A stretch of 64,000 nt of DNA from Opimibacter sp041746735. GTDB taxonomy: Bacteria > Bacteroidota > Bacteroidia > Chitinophagales > Saprospiraceae. The position numbers and the translations under genes were made by a program. Position 1 is the first letter of the stretch; every line of letters starts with the position of its first letter. Of this stretch, positions 43,631 through 53,000 are shown in pieces. The notes under the pieces are model-generated. The model did no database searches and was not told the DNA's origin. It worked only from the letters and a program-made list of their open reading frames with translations. The stretch lies in assembly GCA_041746735.1 (NCBI GenBank), contig JBGTGP010000032.1, positions 234,545-298,544 on the forward strand, written 5' to 3'.

Positions 43631-45187
43631 ATGCTTGCAAAAACGTATGCGGCGGCCGTCCATGGTGTCGACGCACGCACGATCGAAGTAGAAGTCACGT
43701 CCGGCGGGGAAGCGGCTCAGGGACAGCCCATGTATTTTCTCGTAGGCCTGCCCGACAACGCTATCCGGGAAGGATGGCAGCGAATGGAAGCAGCCATTAA
43801 AAATATCGGATATCGGCTGCCCCGATGCCGTATTGTCGTCAATCTGGCCCCAGCCGATATCCGAAAAGAAGGCTCCGCGTATGACCTGCCTATTGCAACC
43901 GCGATCGCCGCCAGCACCGGTATGATCGCCGCAGAAAAACTCAACCGCTATATGCTGGTTGGTGAGCTTTCCCTGGATGGTGCAATCCGGCCCGTGCGAG
44001 GTGTACTGCCGATCGCGATCCAGGCCCGCAAACAGCAATTTGAAGGCCTCATCGTCCCCGAAGACAATGTACGCGAAGCAGGAATCGTCAATCAACTGAA
44101 GGTTTACGGTGTGAATAATCTGAGGGATGTGTTTGATTTTTTCAATGATGTCATTCAGCTCGCTCCGTATCAATATGATACCCGTGAGGCATTTGCCAAC
44201 AGTGCCTGTGAGTATCCGTTTGATTTTTCGGATGTACGGGGTCAACAAAACATCAAACGGGCATTAGAGATCGCGGCTGCGGGCGGGCATAATGTTATCC
44301 TGATCGGACCTCCGGGTGCAGGCAAGACTATGCTGGCCAAACGTATGCCGACCATACTGCCTGCCCTCACCCTCAATGAGGCTTTAGAAACAACCAAGAT
44401 CCACAGTGTCGCCGGCAAACTCTCCAAAGGCACGGCGCTGGTCACCAGCCGTCAGTTTCGCTCGCCGCATCATACCATCAGTGATGTCGCGATGGTCGGC
44501 GGTGGTTCGACACCCAATCCCGGTGAGATCTCGCTGGCCCACAATGGGGTATTGTTTCTGGATGAATTGCCTGAATTCAAACGTTCTGTACTGGAGGTGC
44601 TGCGGCAGCCAATGGAAGATCACAAAGTGTCGATCAGCCGCGCGAAAGTTGCTGTTGATTTTCCTGCCAGTTTCATGTTGATCGCGTCCATGAATCCCTG
44701 CCCCTGCGGCTACTACAATCATCCGGAGAAGGAATGTGTCTGTGGTCCTGGTATCGTAAAGAAATACCTCAACAAGATATCCGGGCCGCTACTCGACCGC
44801 ATCGATCTGCATGTCGAAGTGACACCGGTGTCTATTGATGATCTGGCCCGGTATGAGATGGTCTCAGAAGACAGCGCTGCCATCCGGGAGCGGGTGATCC
44901 GGGCCCGTCAGATCCAGGAGCAGCGCTTTGAGGGATTTGCGGGGGTGCACTGCAATACCCTGATGCCCGCACATCTGGTGCGGGAGATTTGTCAGATCCA
45001 GCCGGCAGGAGTGACGATCCTCAAGACGGCCATGAAGAAATTGCAGTTGTCTGCCAGAGCCTATGACCGCATCCTCAAGGTGGCCCGAACGGTAGCGGAT
45101 CTGTCCGGCAGCCAGGATATCGATGTCGAACATCTGGCTGAGGCGATCAATTTCCGGAGTCTGGACCGGGAGGAGTGGGCGGGGTGA
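43631..45187 (+). CDS. comM: YifB/ComM-family Mg-chelatase-like AAA+ ATPase
   Basis: A 518-aa hexameric helicase that extends the D-loop during natural transformation in studied species. The start is the ATG at 43631 (MLAKTYAAAVHGVDA), the standard N-terminus; the open frame to 43583 is not coding. A Lon-like N-terminal domain (residues 1-190) has VGLPDNAIREG and VVNLAPADIRKEGSAYDLPIA. Walker A is GPPGAGKT (226-233), Walker B VLFLDELPEF, and a cysteine cluster (NPCPCGYYNHPEKECVC) follows, then the C-terminal Mg-chelatase domain. The gene looks complete. The DNA in front of it has a duplicated copy at 42752-42845. Confidence 0.94.
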   Translation: MLAKTYAAAVHGVDARTIEVEVTSGGEAAQGQPMYFLVGLPDNAIREGWQRMEAAIKNIGYRLPRCRIVVNLAPADIRKEGSAYDLPIATAIAASTGMIAAEKLNRYMLVGELSLDGAIRPVRGVLPIAIQARKQQFEGLIVPEDNVREAGIVNQLKVYGVNNLRDVFDFFNDVIQLAPYQYDTREAFANSACEYPFDFSDVRGQQNIKRALEIAAAGGHNVILIGPPGAGKTMLAKRMPTILPALTLNEALETTKIHSVAGKLSKGTALVTSRQFRSPHHTISDVAMVGGGSTPNPGEISLAHNGVLFLDELPEFKRSVLEVLRQPMEDHKVSISRAKVAVDFPASFMLIASMNPCPCGYYNHPEKECVCGPGIVKKYLNKISGPLLDRIDLHVEVTPVSIDDLARYEMVSEDSAAIRERVIRARQIQEQRFEGFAGVHCNTLMPAHLVREICQIQPAGVTILKTAMKKLQLSARAYDRILKVARTVADLSGSQDIDVEHLAEAINFRSLDREEWAG

Positions 45188-45232
45188 GAGAGGTTGAGGA
45201 GTTGAGAGGTTGAGAGGTTGAGAGGTTGAGGA
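45188..45232. repeat. GAGAGGTTGAG short tandem repeat after comM
   Basis: GTTGAGAG-type units repeat about five times directly after the comM stop. Similar GTTGAGAA units occur at 41570-41610. Confidence 0.8.
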
Positions 45233-45359
45233 TCAGATTTGTGATGTAGAGGTTATACTCCTTGTCGTCTCAGTGGTAACTTCTACTGTAACAGGAGTGA
45301 CATTGGTAAAGTGGGCATTGCTGATTATCTATATGTTAAAATACTTTTATGCATTCATA

Positions 45360-45390
45360 TTGTCTAAATGACCTCTACATCTTATCTTTG
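45360..45390 (+). promoter_or_regulatory. Orphan consensus promoter (TTG-N20-TATCTTTG)
   Basis: TTG at 45360-45362 and a perfect TATCTTTG at 45383-45390. The only reading frame it could serve is a 17-codon ORF from the ATG at 45398 to 45451, which overlaps the end of the giant minus-strand gene, so the transcript would be antisense to it. Confidence 0.45.
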
Positions 45391-45447
45391 CACCAACATG
45401 TCCACCCCCCTTCCCGTTAGATCAGGGCGCTCAGGGTGGACTTTCAA

Positions 45448-48400
45448 TTAACGTATCAACGTCACATCTCCGGTGACAACCTGACTGACCATCCGCATGC
45501 CATTCAAGTACACCAGTGAAAACCGATAGACATATACCCCCGGATTCATCGGCTGTCCACTCAACGTACCATCCCAGGAGAAAGGATGCTCCTGCGAGCG
45601 GAAAACATGGTTGCCCCAACGATCAAAAATATCCCCCGAAACGGAAATGATTTCTGCACCTTCCTCGAATTGTATGGAAAATACATCATTGATCTGATCT
45701 CCATTGGGACTAAATATATTGGGAATATAAAATGGTACATCAGATCCACAATCCTCCGAAGGATCAACGTGGATCACTTCGGTGACGGTATAACAGTCGG
45801 TCACAATCGTAACGCTATAGGCACCAGGCAACACAATGTCAATCGATGCATTCGATGCACCCGTGCTCCAGATGTATTGCGCTTCAAATGGCTGGATAGC
45901 GTCCAGTGTCAGGACTTCTCCCGGACATATCCCCACGGAATCGAAAGGCACGACTGGCACCTCCGATTGAATGACAACGCTGACTTCATCATACGCTGAT
46001 CCACATGCGTTGAAGATGGTGAGAGCATACACCTGATTTTGATCAGCCGTGATCATGGATGCATCACTACCATCCTGCCAAAGAAGCTGATCCAGGGTCA
46101 CAGGGGCATGGATCACCACAAACTCCCCGGCACAAAGGACCACGTCCGGACCCAGAGAAAAAGGTGACGGTGAAATTTGATAGGATACTGTTATCGAATC
46201 TGCTTGAGTTCCACATATATTGGTTTGTTGAAGACTATACACTCCGGACGTTGTCACAAGGAATACAGAGGACTGACTTCCATCCTGCCAGGTGTGTGTG
46301 GTGTGTGGACCTACATTCGAGGTTAATGTCAACACTTCATTATGGCACAACACGGTGTCGGGTCCCAGATCCGCATCAGGCGGCAGGATAAATTGAACCC
46401 GGATGGTATCGATATCTTCTCCACACGCATTGACGATATGCAGGATGAGCTCAGCATCTGTGGATGTCGTAAAATACGGTAGGGATGACCCGTCCTGCCA
46501 TGTGTATGTTACGCCGGCGACCCCCGACTGAATCGTAACAGCATCACCCTCGCAGGCAATGACATCAGGCCCCAGATTCAATTGCGGACCATCGGTGCTT
46601 TCTGTAATGAGGACGGAGTCGGTCGACATTCCACACATATTGGAAATGGTCAGTATGATCAGGCCGGGCTGTGTCGTCGAAAAAGAGGATCCACTTGTAC
46701 CATCGTGCCATGTGTACTGGACATTCGGTATGCCGGGACTAAACGTGGCCAATTCACCCGGACATAAAAACTGGTCAGGGCCTAATGACAGCTGCGGTAT
46801 CGGCGGCAGCGGATCCACGATCAGGGTGTCTGTGGAGACACCACAGGCGTTTTCAATAACGGCTGTGTATACACCACTTCCTACGATGGTGATCTGAGGA
46901 TCATGTGAGCCATCAAACCAGGTGATCATGACATCCGGAATCGTTATTTCTAAAATCAATATATCGGATGCACACAAGGCTGTATCATTTCCAAGATCAA
47001 GTGGTGGAATACCTGAAAACACAGTAGCATACAACGTGTCAAAAGCTGAGCCACATGCATTTGAAACTTCGATAGAGATCGGACCCGTGGTCTGGACTAA
47101 AAACGTTGGATTCGTGGATCCATCGTGCCACATCCAGCTCTCTGCCGTGTAGAGATCAGGTGCTAACAGTTCTGAATCTCCAACACACAACTGGATGTCC
47201 TGGCCAAGATCTATGACAGGCGCGGTCCCGCCATCTACGACCATCACGGTGCCGGTATCAACCCCACAGGCATTGCTGACCGTCAGACTATACATGCCGG
47301 ACACGGTAACTGAAAGAGAGGAGTTGGTAGTACCATCACTCCATAGATAACTGACTCCGGCAACATTGGCATTGATAGTTACACTTTGGCCCTCGCACAG
47401 GGTCAACGTGGCTGGCAGATCCACTTGCGGTGGTGTATTGCTGAAGGTAATCACAATCGTATCCGCAGCCGTACCACATTGGTCCTGAATGGTCACACTA
47501 TACACACCCGGCGTGGTCACCAGCAATGAATCAGCGGTACTCATATCATTCCATTGATAGGTCACATTGACTCCTTCAGCGAAAAGGGTGACCTGCTCAC
47601 CCGGGCAGAGGGAGAGATCAGGCCCGAGATCAGGCGGGTCAAGAAGTGGAAAATTTTCGATCCTGATGGAATCATGATCGACACCACATGAGGTCGTAAC
47701 GGTCACCGCATACCATCCCGGCATGGTGACTTCAAACGTGGAGAATGTCGAACCATCCTGCCATGCGTATGTTGCGGAAGAAATACCTGGATCGAGCAAC
47801 AAGGTATCCCCCACACAAATCAGACCCGTATCAGGCAAGGCAATAACAGGAGCCGGAAGAAGAACCAGATACACTGTATCTGAAACACTATAGCATACAT
47901 TTGAAACCGTCACAGTATACGTGCCCGGAACAGAGATAGAAATTTGAGGGGTCGTTTCACCGGTAGACCAGATGATTTGATCCACAGGAGATACTTCTTG
48001 CACCGCGAGTGTATAGGGAAATGCTGTTGCACACAGGTCGATGGTATCCCCCAGCCCCGGCTGGGGTTCCGGGACTCCGATGACAGTGATCATGTCCGCC
48101 GTCGTAGCGCATTCGTTGGACACGGTAACACTATACGTACCCGGAGATAAGATGAAGAAAAAGGGATCGAAACTATCATTACTCCATAAAAAGTCACCCA
48201 GATCAGGATCAAAATTATACTCGATGATATCGCCTGTACACCAACCCAACGTATCAGGCCCAAGATCAATGTGAGGTTCCTGAAGACCGGTGACTAGGAT
48301 TTCATCCGATGTTTCACCGCACCCGTTACTGATCGTGACGGAATAAATCCCGGAAGTAGAAATGACATAGGTGGACAATGTGGAACCATCCTGCCAGGTG

Positions 48401-49593
48401 ACCGTATTCATACCTGGATCCAGGGTCATTTCAATGACATCTCCTTCGCATAAAATAAAATCAGGCCCGAGATCAAAGGGAGGTGGAAGTAAGGTCACGT
48501 CGACCGTAATGTCATCTGACGAAAGATCACATCCATCATCGAGCGTCACGGTATACGTACCCGATTGAGTGATGCTATACAGGTGACCCGTCGTGCCATC
48601 ATTCCAGATATAATTACCTGCTGCCGGATCCAAATTGACGGTATAGGTATCACCCTCACAGATCGATACAAATCCGGGGTCAATCACCACAGGCGCTGAG
48701 CCCAGAATCGTGACTTCGACAGAATCGATTCCTATGGCACAACCGGATGTAATGGTCAGCCGGTAGACACCCGAGGAGTTGACCGTCAGCGTAGGTGCGT
48801 GAGAACCATCACTCCAATAGTACAAGACATCCCCCGACTCTCCGTCAATTTCATGTTCAATGCAAGCCGCTACCGGTGGCCCCAAATCCAACGGCAAGAC
48901 CTCAGCCGGACCTGCTTCAATCACATACACACTATCGATATAATAAAAAGATATAGGGGACGAATTGACACACGTGGGATCGAAAAACGTTTCCGATTCA
49001 TCTTTGAAATTGCCAATAGTGATATACTGTTCTCCACCCAGGGCGGGGTAAAAGCCTGAGATTTCCACCCAGTTGAGGGTATCGGAATAGAATCCTCCAT
49101 GGCCGGTGATCTGGGGCTGCAGAGGTAGCACCAAATCATTCAGACTCGTTGGTGCCACTGCAGAAATATAGAGACCCGCCTGATTGACGCCGCAAAACTG
49201 ATTCATGAGGTTCATAAAAAAGCCGACGTTATAGCATATCCCTGCTTCGAGAGGCTCTGAAAGTTGTACCTGAATATATTCGCGGTAATTGGCGGATGCT
49301 TTAAAATAACATCCGGCATACCCATTGCCCGTCAGCGCATACTGATACCCGCCACCTCCATAATTGACAGGGACATCTACAGCTATGGAGTTCGAGCAGG
49401 CATTAAAATAATCAGGAGTGGCAGTCGTAGGTGTCACCCAGGGTACAGCCAGATGGATTTGCGAGATCGTAGTAGGGCAACTGGTGTATGTTTCAAAATT
49501 GGGATTGGGGACCAGGTTTTGCGCTGTGAGCGGAGCCGTCATGGATATCATGAGCGTACAGAATAGTAAACGTATTGTCTGTCTGTTGGCCAT
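45448..49593 (-). CDS. Giant surface protein with 15 Ig/PKD-like repeats and CHU_C (T9SS type B) domain
   Basis: About 1,381 aa from the ATG at 49593 (signal MANRQTIRLLFCTLMISM; an ATG seven codons earlier is possible). A lectin- or carbohydrate-binding-like N-terminal region (residues 25-230, NLVPNPNFETYTSCPTT at its start) is followed by 15 repeats of about 70 residues, each of the pattern LGPD-LC-GE, then W-DGS, then G-YSVTV-N-CG. The last 90 residues are the gliding-motility-associated CHU_C domain (PNIFSPNGDQINDVF, then DRWGNHVFRS, then GVYVYRFSLVY). The protein should be exported by T9SS and attached to the surface as an adhesin or matrix component. It is divergent from the even larger CHU_C gene at 50010. 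Confidence 0.9.
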   Translation of the reverse strand: MANRQTIRLLFCTLMISMTAPLTAQNLVPNPNFETYTSCPTTISQIHLAVPWVTPTTATPDYFNACSNSIAVDVPVNYGGGGYQYALTGNGYAGCYFKASANYREYIQVQLSEPLEAGICYNVGFFMNLMNQFCGVNQAGLYISAVAPTSLNDLVLPLQPQITGHGGFYSDTLNWVEISGFYPALGGEQYITIGNFKDESETFFDPTCVNSSPISFYYIDSVYVIEAGPAEVLPLDLGPPVAACIEHEIDGESGDVLYYWSDGSHAPTLTVNSSGVYRLTITSGCAIGIDSVEVTILGSAPVVIDPGFVSICEGDTYTVNLDPAAGNYIWNDGTTGHLYSITQSGTYTVTLDDGCDLSSDDITVDVTLLPPPFDLGPDFILCEGDVIEMTLDPGMNTVTWQDGSTLSTYVISTSGIYSVTISNGCGETSDEILVTGLQEPHIDLGPDTLGWCTGDIIEYNFDPDLGDFLWSNDSFDPFFFILSPGTYSVTVSNECATTADMITVIGVPEPQPGLGDTIDLCATAFPYTLAVQEVSPVDQIIWSTGETTPQISISVPGTYTVTVSNVCYSVSDTVYLVLLPAPVIALPDTGLICVGDTLLLDPGISSATYAWQDGSTFSTFEVTMPGWYAVTVTTSCGVDHDSIRIENFPLLDPPDLGPDLSLCPGEQVTLFAEGVNVTYQWNDMSTADSLLVTTPGVYSVTIQDQCGTAADTIVITFSNTPPQVDLPATLTLCEGQSVTINANVAGVSYLWSDGTTNSSLSVTVSGMYSLTVSNACGVDTGTVMVVDGGTAPVIDLGQDIQLCVGDSELLAPDLYTAESWMWHDGSTNPTFLVQTTGPISIEVSNACGSAFDTLYATVFSGIPPLDLGNDTALCASDILILEITIPDVMITWFDGSHDPQITIVGSGVYTAVIENACGVSTDTLIVDPLPPIPQLSLGPDQFLCPGELATFSPGIPNVQYTWHDGTSGSSFSTTQPGLIILTISNMCGMSTDSVLITESTDGPQLNLGPDVIACEGDAVTIQSGVAGVTYTWQDGSSLPYFTTSTDAELILHIVNACGEDIDTIRVQFILPPDADLGPDTVLCHNEVLTLTSNVGPHTTHTWQDGSQSSVFLVTTSGVYSLQQTNICGTQADSITVSYQISPSPFSLGPDVVLCAGEFVVIHAPVTLDQLLWQDGSDASMITADQNQVYALTIFNACGSAYDEVSVVIQSEVPVVPFDSVGICPGEVLTLDAIQPFEAQYIWSTGASNASIDIVLPGAYSVTIVTDCYTVTEVIHVDPSEDCGSDVPFYIPNIFSPNGDQINDVFSIQFEEGAEIISVSGDIFDRWGNHVFRSQEHPFSWDGTLSGQPMNPGVYVYRFSLVYLNGMRMVSQVVTGDVTLIR

Positions 49594-49614
49594 AGTGGTG
49601 GATAAGGATGTCAT

Positions 49615-50009
49615 TCACGATGCTCGACCAGGTACAAAAAGATATGCTCCTGAAAATAGAGATTATACTCCTTGCGTGAAATTTATATCACAAGATTGTC
49701 TGGTCATCAGGAACTCCCTTTCGAGATCAAGATAAAGAAAATCTTCATTTGATGTGCCAGTACAATTCCTAAGGGTGATAGTTATACCCTTCCTTCATAG
49801 CTGTCCATACTGTTAAACTTGTGATGAAACATGACATGACAGCCAAACGCTTAAATTACGCTATCATGGCTTTTACTATTCTCCCTATCGATCCCTCCTC
49901 CCCAACCTGTCACCAAACATTTTCACCTCCCTTTCAAATCTAACTTTCGTATCTTCCCTTTCTCCCTCTACCTTCTCACCCTCGTATCGGTTTCATATAG
50001 TAACTTTGT
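49615..50009. other. Divergent spacer between the two giant CHU_C genes
   Basis: About 400 bp without a gene. AAGGGT (49771-49776) and ACCCTT (49786-49791) form a small inverted repeat. The region from 49880 to 49985 is strongly pyrimidine-rich on the plus strand. It must hold the promoters of both giant genes, but I cannot identify a full consensus one. Confidence 0.7.
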
Positions 50010-53000
50010 ATGATGCGTTCCATACTTATATTCACTCTCTTGGTGCTGTGGGGAGCGAGCTCTGGCCAGGGCAGCGGCTTTACGTTCAACTACACCGGCC
50101 CTACACAGGTCCTTGTAGGTCCCGATTGCGAAGCACCGCTGCAATGGGGTCACCCCAATACGCCCACCGCCACCAGCAATCTGCCCGGTGGCATGATTGT
50201 ATCTTTTACCATCTTTTCCATCAGTGGCGGATACAGCATTGGGGATATCATCCCCGGCGGCACCACTGTCACGGTCTTCTATCAGGCCATTGACAACTTT
50301 GGCAACATGGCCCTCTTCGGTTTCAATATTGCCTTTGTCGATGTACTACCTCCCGTTTTTGACCCCGCTACTCTGCCCCAGAATATCACCATCTCCTGTA
50401 TCACCCAACTCCCCCCTCCGGCTCAGGTAGAAGCTACGGACAACTGCGACAACGAAAACACCAACCTGTTTATCTCCTATTCCCAAAATAACAATGCCCA
50501 GCTCTGTACTGGCGGCATCGTGACCCGCACATGGGTCGCTGATGATGGTCTGGGCAACATGGCTACCTTCAACCAAACCATCACGGTCGCTGCTGACATC
50601 ACGCCCCCGGTCATCGCCAACACCCTGCAGCATGGCATGGCCCCGTGTTCCACGGCTATGGCCCAGTACAGCGCCTGGCTCAATGCACAACGCGCAGCCT
50701 TTACGGCCACTGACAATGGATGCGGTATCATGACCCTCACCGACAATGCCCCCTCGCCCTCCATCATCACCTCGTTTTGTGGCGCTATCGATGTGACTTT
50801 TTCCGCCACCGATGTATGCAACAATACCAGTACCGTAGTCAGGACATTTACCGTCACCAATCAGGTAGCGCCTGTCATCACCACACCTGCATCCGATGCC
50901 AGCGGCAACTGCAGCCAACCCAATATCGCTGCCATTTTCAACACCTGGATCAATACGCATGGAGGGGCACAGGCCATGGATGATTGCAGCTCCATATTCT
51001 GGTCCACATTTCCGCCCAACCCTTCCATCCATGATACCTGCGATGCGGCCATCATCGTCATGTTTATCGCCGGTGACGGATGCAACAATTTTGATACCAC
51101 CACCGCCAGCTTTGTGCTGACCGATGATACCGGTCCCAATTTTACCACCGACCCGGGTACTATGGTGCTGAGCTGCACCGTCCAGAATCCGGACTCCATC
51201 CTCCTGGACTGGCTCGTGACCGGCGGTCACAGTGCCGCCAGCGATCTATGCACCCGCGTCCAGGACCTCCGTCTCGGATATCGGATCAGCAACAATACGC
51301 TGACATTGGAAGAAGTCCTGCAAGCCTGGCAAGACTCTCTGGCTTCCGGCTGTCATGACAATGTCATGATCGGCGGACTCGGCATCAACAATGTCATTGC
51401 CTACCTGCCCGTAGAATTTACCTGGTCTGACAAATGTGATAACCTGACCGGCAAAATCGGTTACTTTGGCCTTACGGACAACGGACGTCCTCTGTTTACC
51501 ACCCCACCGGTGGATACTTCATTTGCCTGCTCGCAGAGCGACAACTGGCAGGACGTCTTCCTGGGATGGTATCACAGCGCCGGAGCTTCCATCTACACCG
51601 ATCTGTGCAGCGAAGTGACGGTCACGCAAAGTATTACCGCCGACAGCGCTATCCAATATCTCGCCGCGGCACTCGATACCGCATGCGTACAGGGTGTTGC
51701 CGTCAGTGTCACGTTCAGTCTGACCGATGCTTGTGGAAATACCAGCCTTAATAGCCCCTCCGCTACATTCAGTCTCCAGGATACCATCGCTCCTGTACTC
51801 ACGTCTCCGGCTCAGGATCTCATCGTCTCCTGCTCTGACCAGGCCGAGGCTCAACTCCACGCCTGGATCGACACCCTGGGCGGTGCAGAAGCCAGTGACG
51901 GTTGCGGGATGCTACAATGGATATTCTCATGGACCGACACGGCCGGTATGACCCAAACCGGGATACCCGGCGAAGGACCTTATCCCCCTCTGTCCGGTCT
52001 GGATTGCGCGGCCGGTCTCGAAGTCATTTTTACCGCATTTGACATCTGTCAAAACAGCGTCTCCGATACTGCCCTGTTTTCCATAATAGATACTCTTCCA
52101 CCGACTATCGTATTGTCAGCAGATACGATTCATCTGATGTGCGGTGATACGATACCGGACACAACGCCGGAGGTCACAGACGATTGCGACCCTGACCCCA
52201 TCGTAAATTTTTCAGATAGTATCAGCATCGACTCGTGCCTCGGACTCCCGCTCTTTATCATCCGCACCTGGACAGCGACTGATGTTTGTGGCAATATGGC
52301 GTCTGCCGTTCAGACTTTCTTACGTCTGGATACAATTCCACCAACATTTGACCTGCCGCCGGATACCCTTTCATTTTGCAGTATCGATACGCTCATCCTC
52401 GAAAATGTATTTGATCAGTGCGACCCGTCACCAGTCGTCACCTGGGAAGACATGCTCAGTGGACCGGAATGTGCACAGACCCTGACCCGCTTGTGGATCG
52501 TCACGGATGCCTGCGGCAACAGCGCCACAGCGATACAAACGTTTGATCTGAGCGATACAATCCCACCTGTCATCACCTTGTCTCCGGGCAATTTCACATA
52601 TACCTGCGATGCCGCATCCTCCGGTGTCCAGACAACGTACGAACAATGGTTATCATCCGTCGTCCTGACCGATGGCTGTTCCGCCACTTCCTATTTTATC
52701 GCGCAAAGAGGATCTTATCTCGCAGAGGACACGACCACCTGGCCCGGCACTCCCCTGCCGGACTCTGTCATGATCTCCTGTGGTGAAGATCTGTTGGTGG
52801 AGGGCGATCTGGTGGCGTATGACGATTGTGGCAATGTGGTGATCGAGCCTGTTTCTTTTACCGTGATGGATACCACAGGTCCGCTGTTTACGGATTGCCC
52901 TGCTCTGATCATCGTAGAGGCCGATACCACAACCTGCGATGGGAGAGTCATTTTGTCCGCACCCCCTTTTGAAGAAATATGCTATCCGGATGATGTCACC

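Noticed and set aside
45247..49674. An 18-base near match (TAGAG-TTATACTCCTTG) at 45247-45264 and 49657-49674 flanking the giant gene
   Set aside because: One or two such near matches are expected by chance in 64 kb, and no other features support a mobile unit.
50001..50008. TAACTTTG as promoter of the 2,257-aa protein
   Set aside because: It is 1 nt from the ATG, so transcription would begin inside the signal-peptide codons, and no TTG lies about 20 nt upstream.
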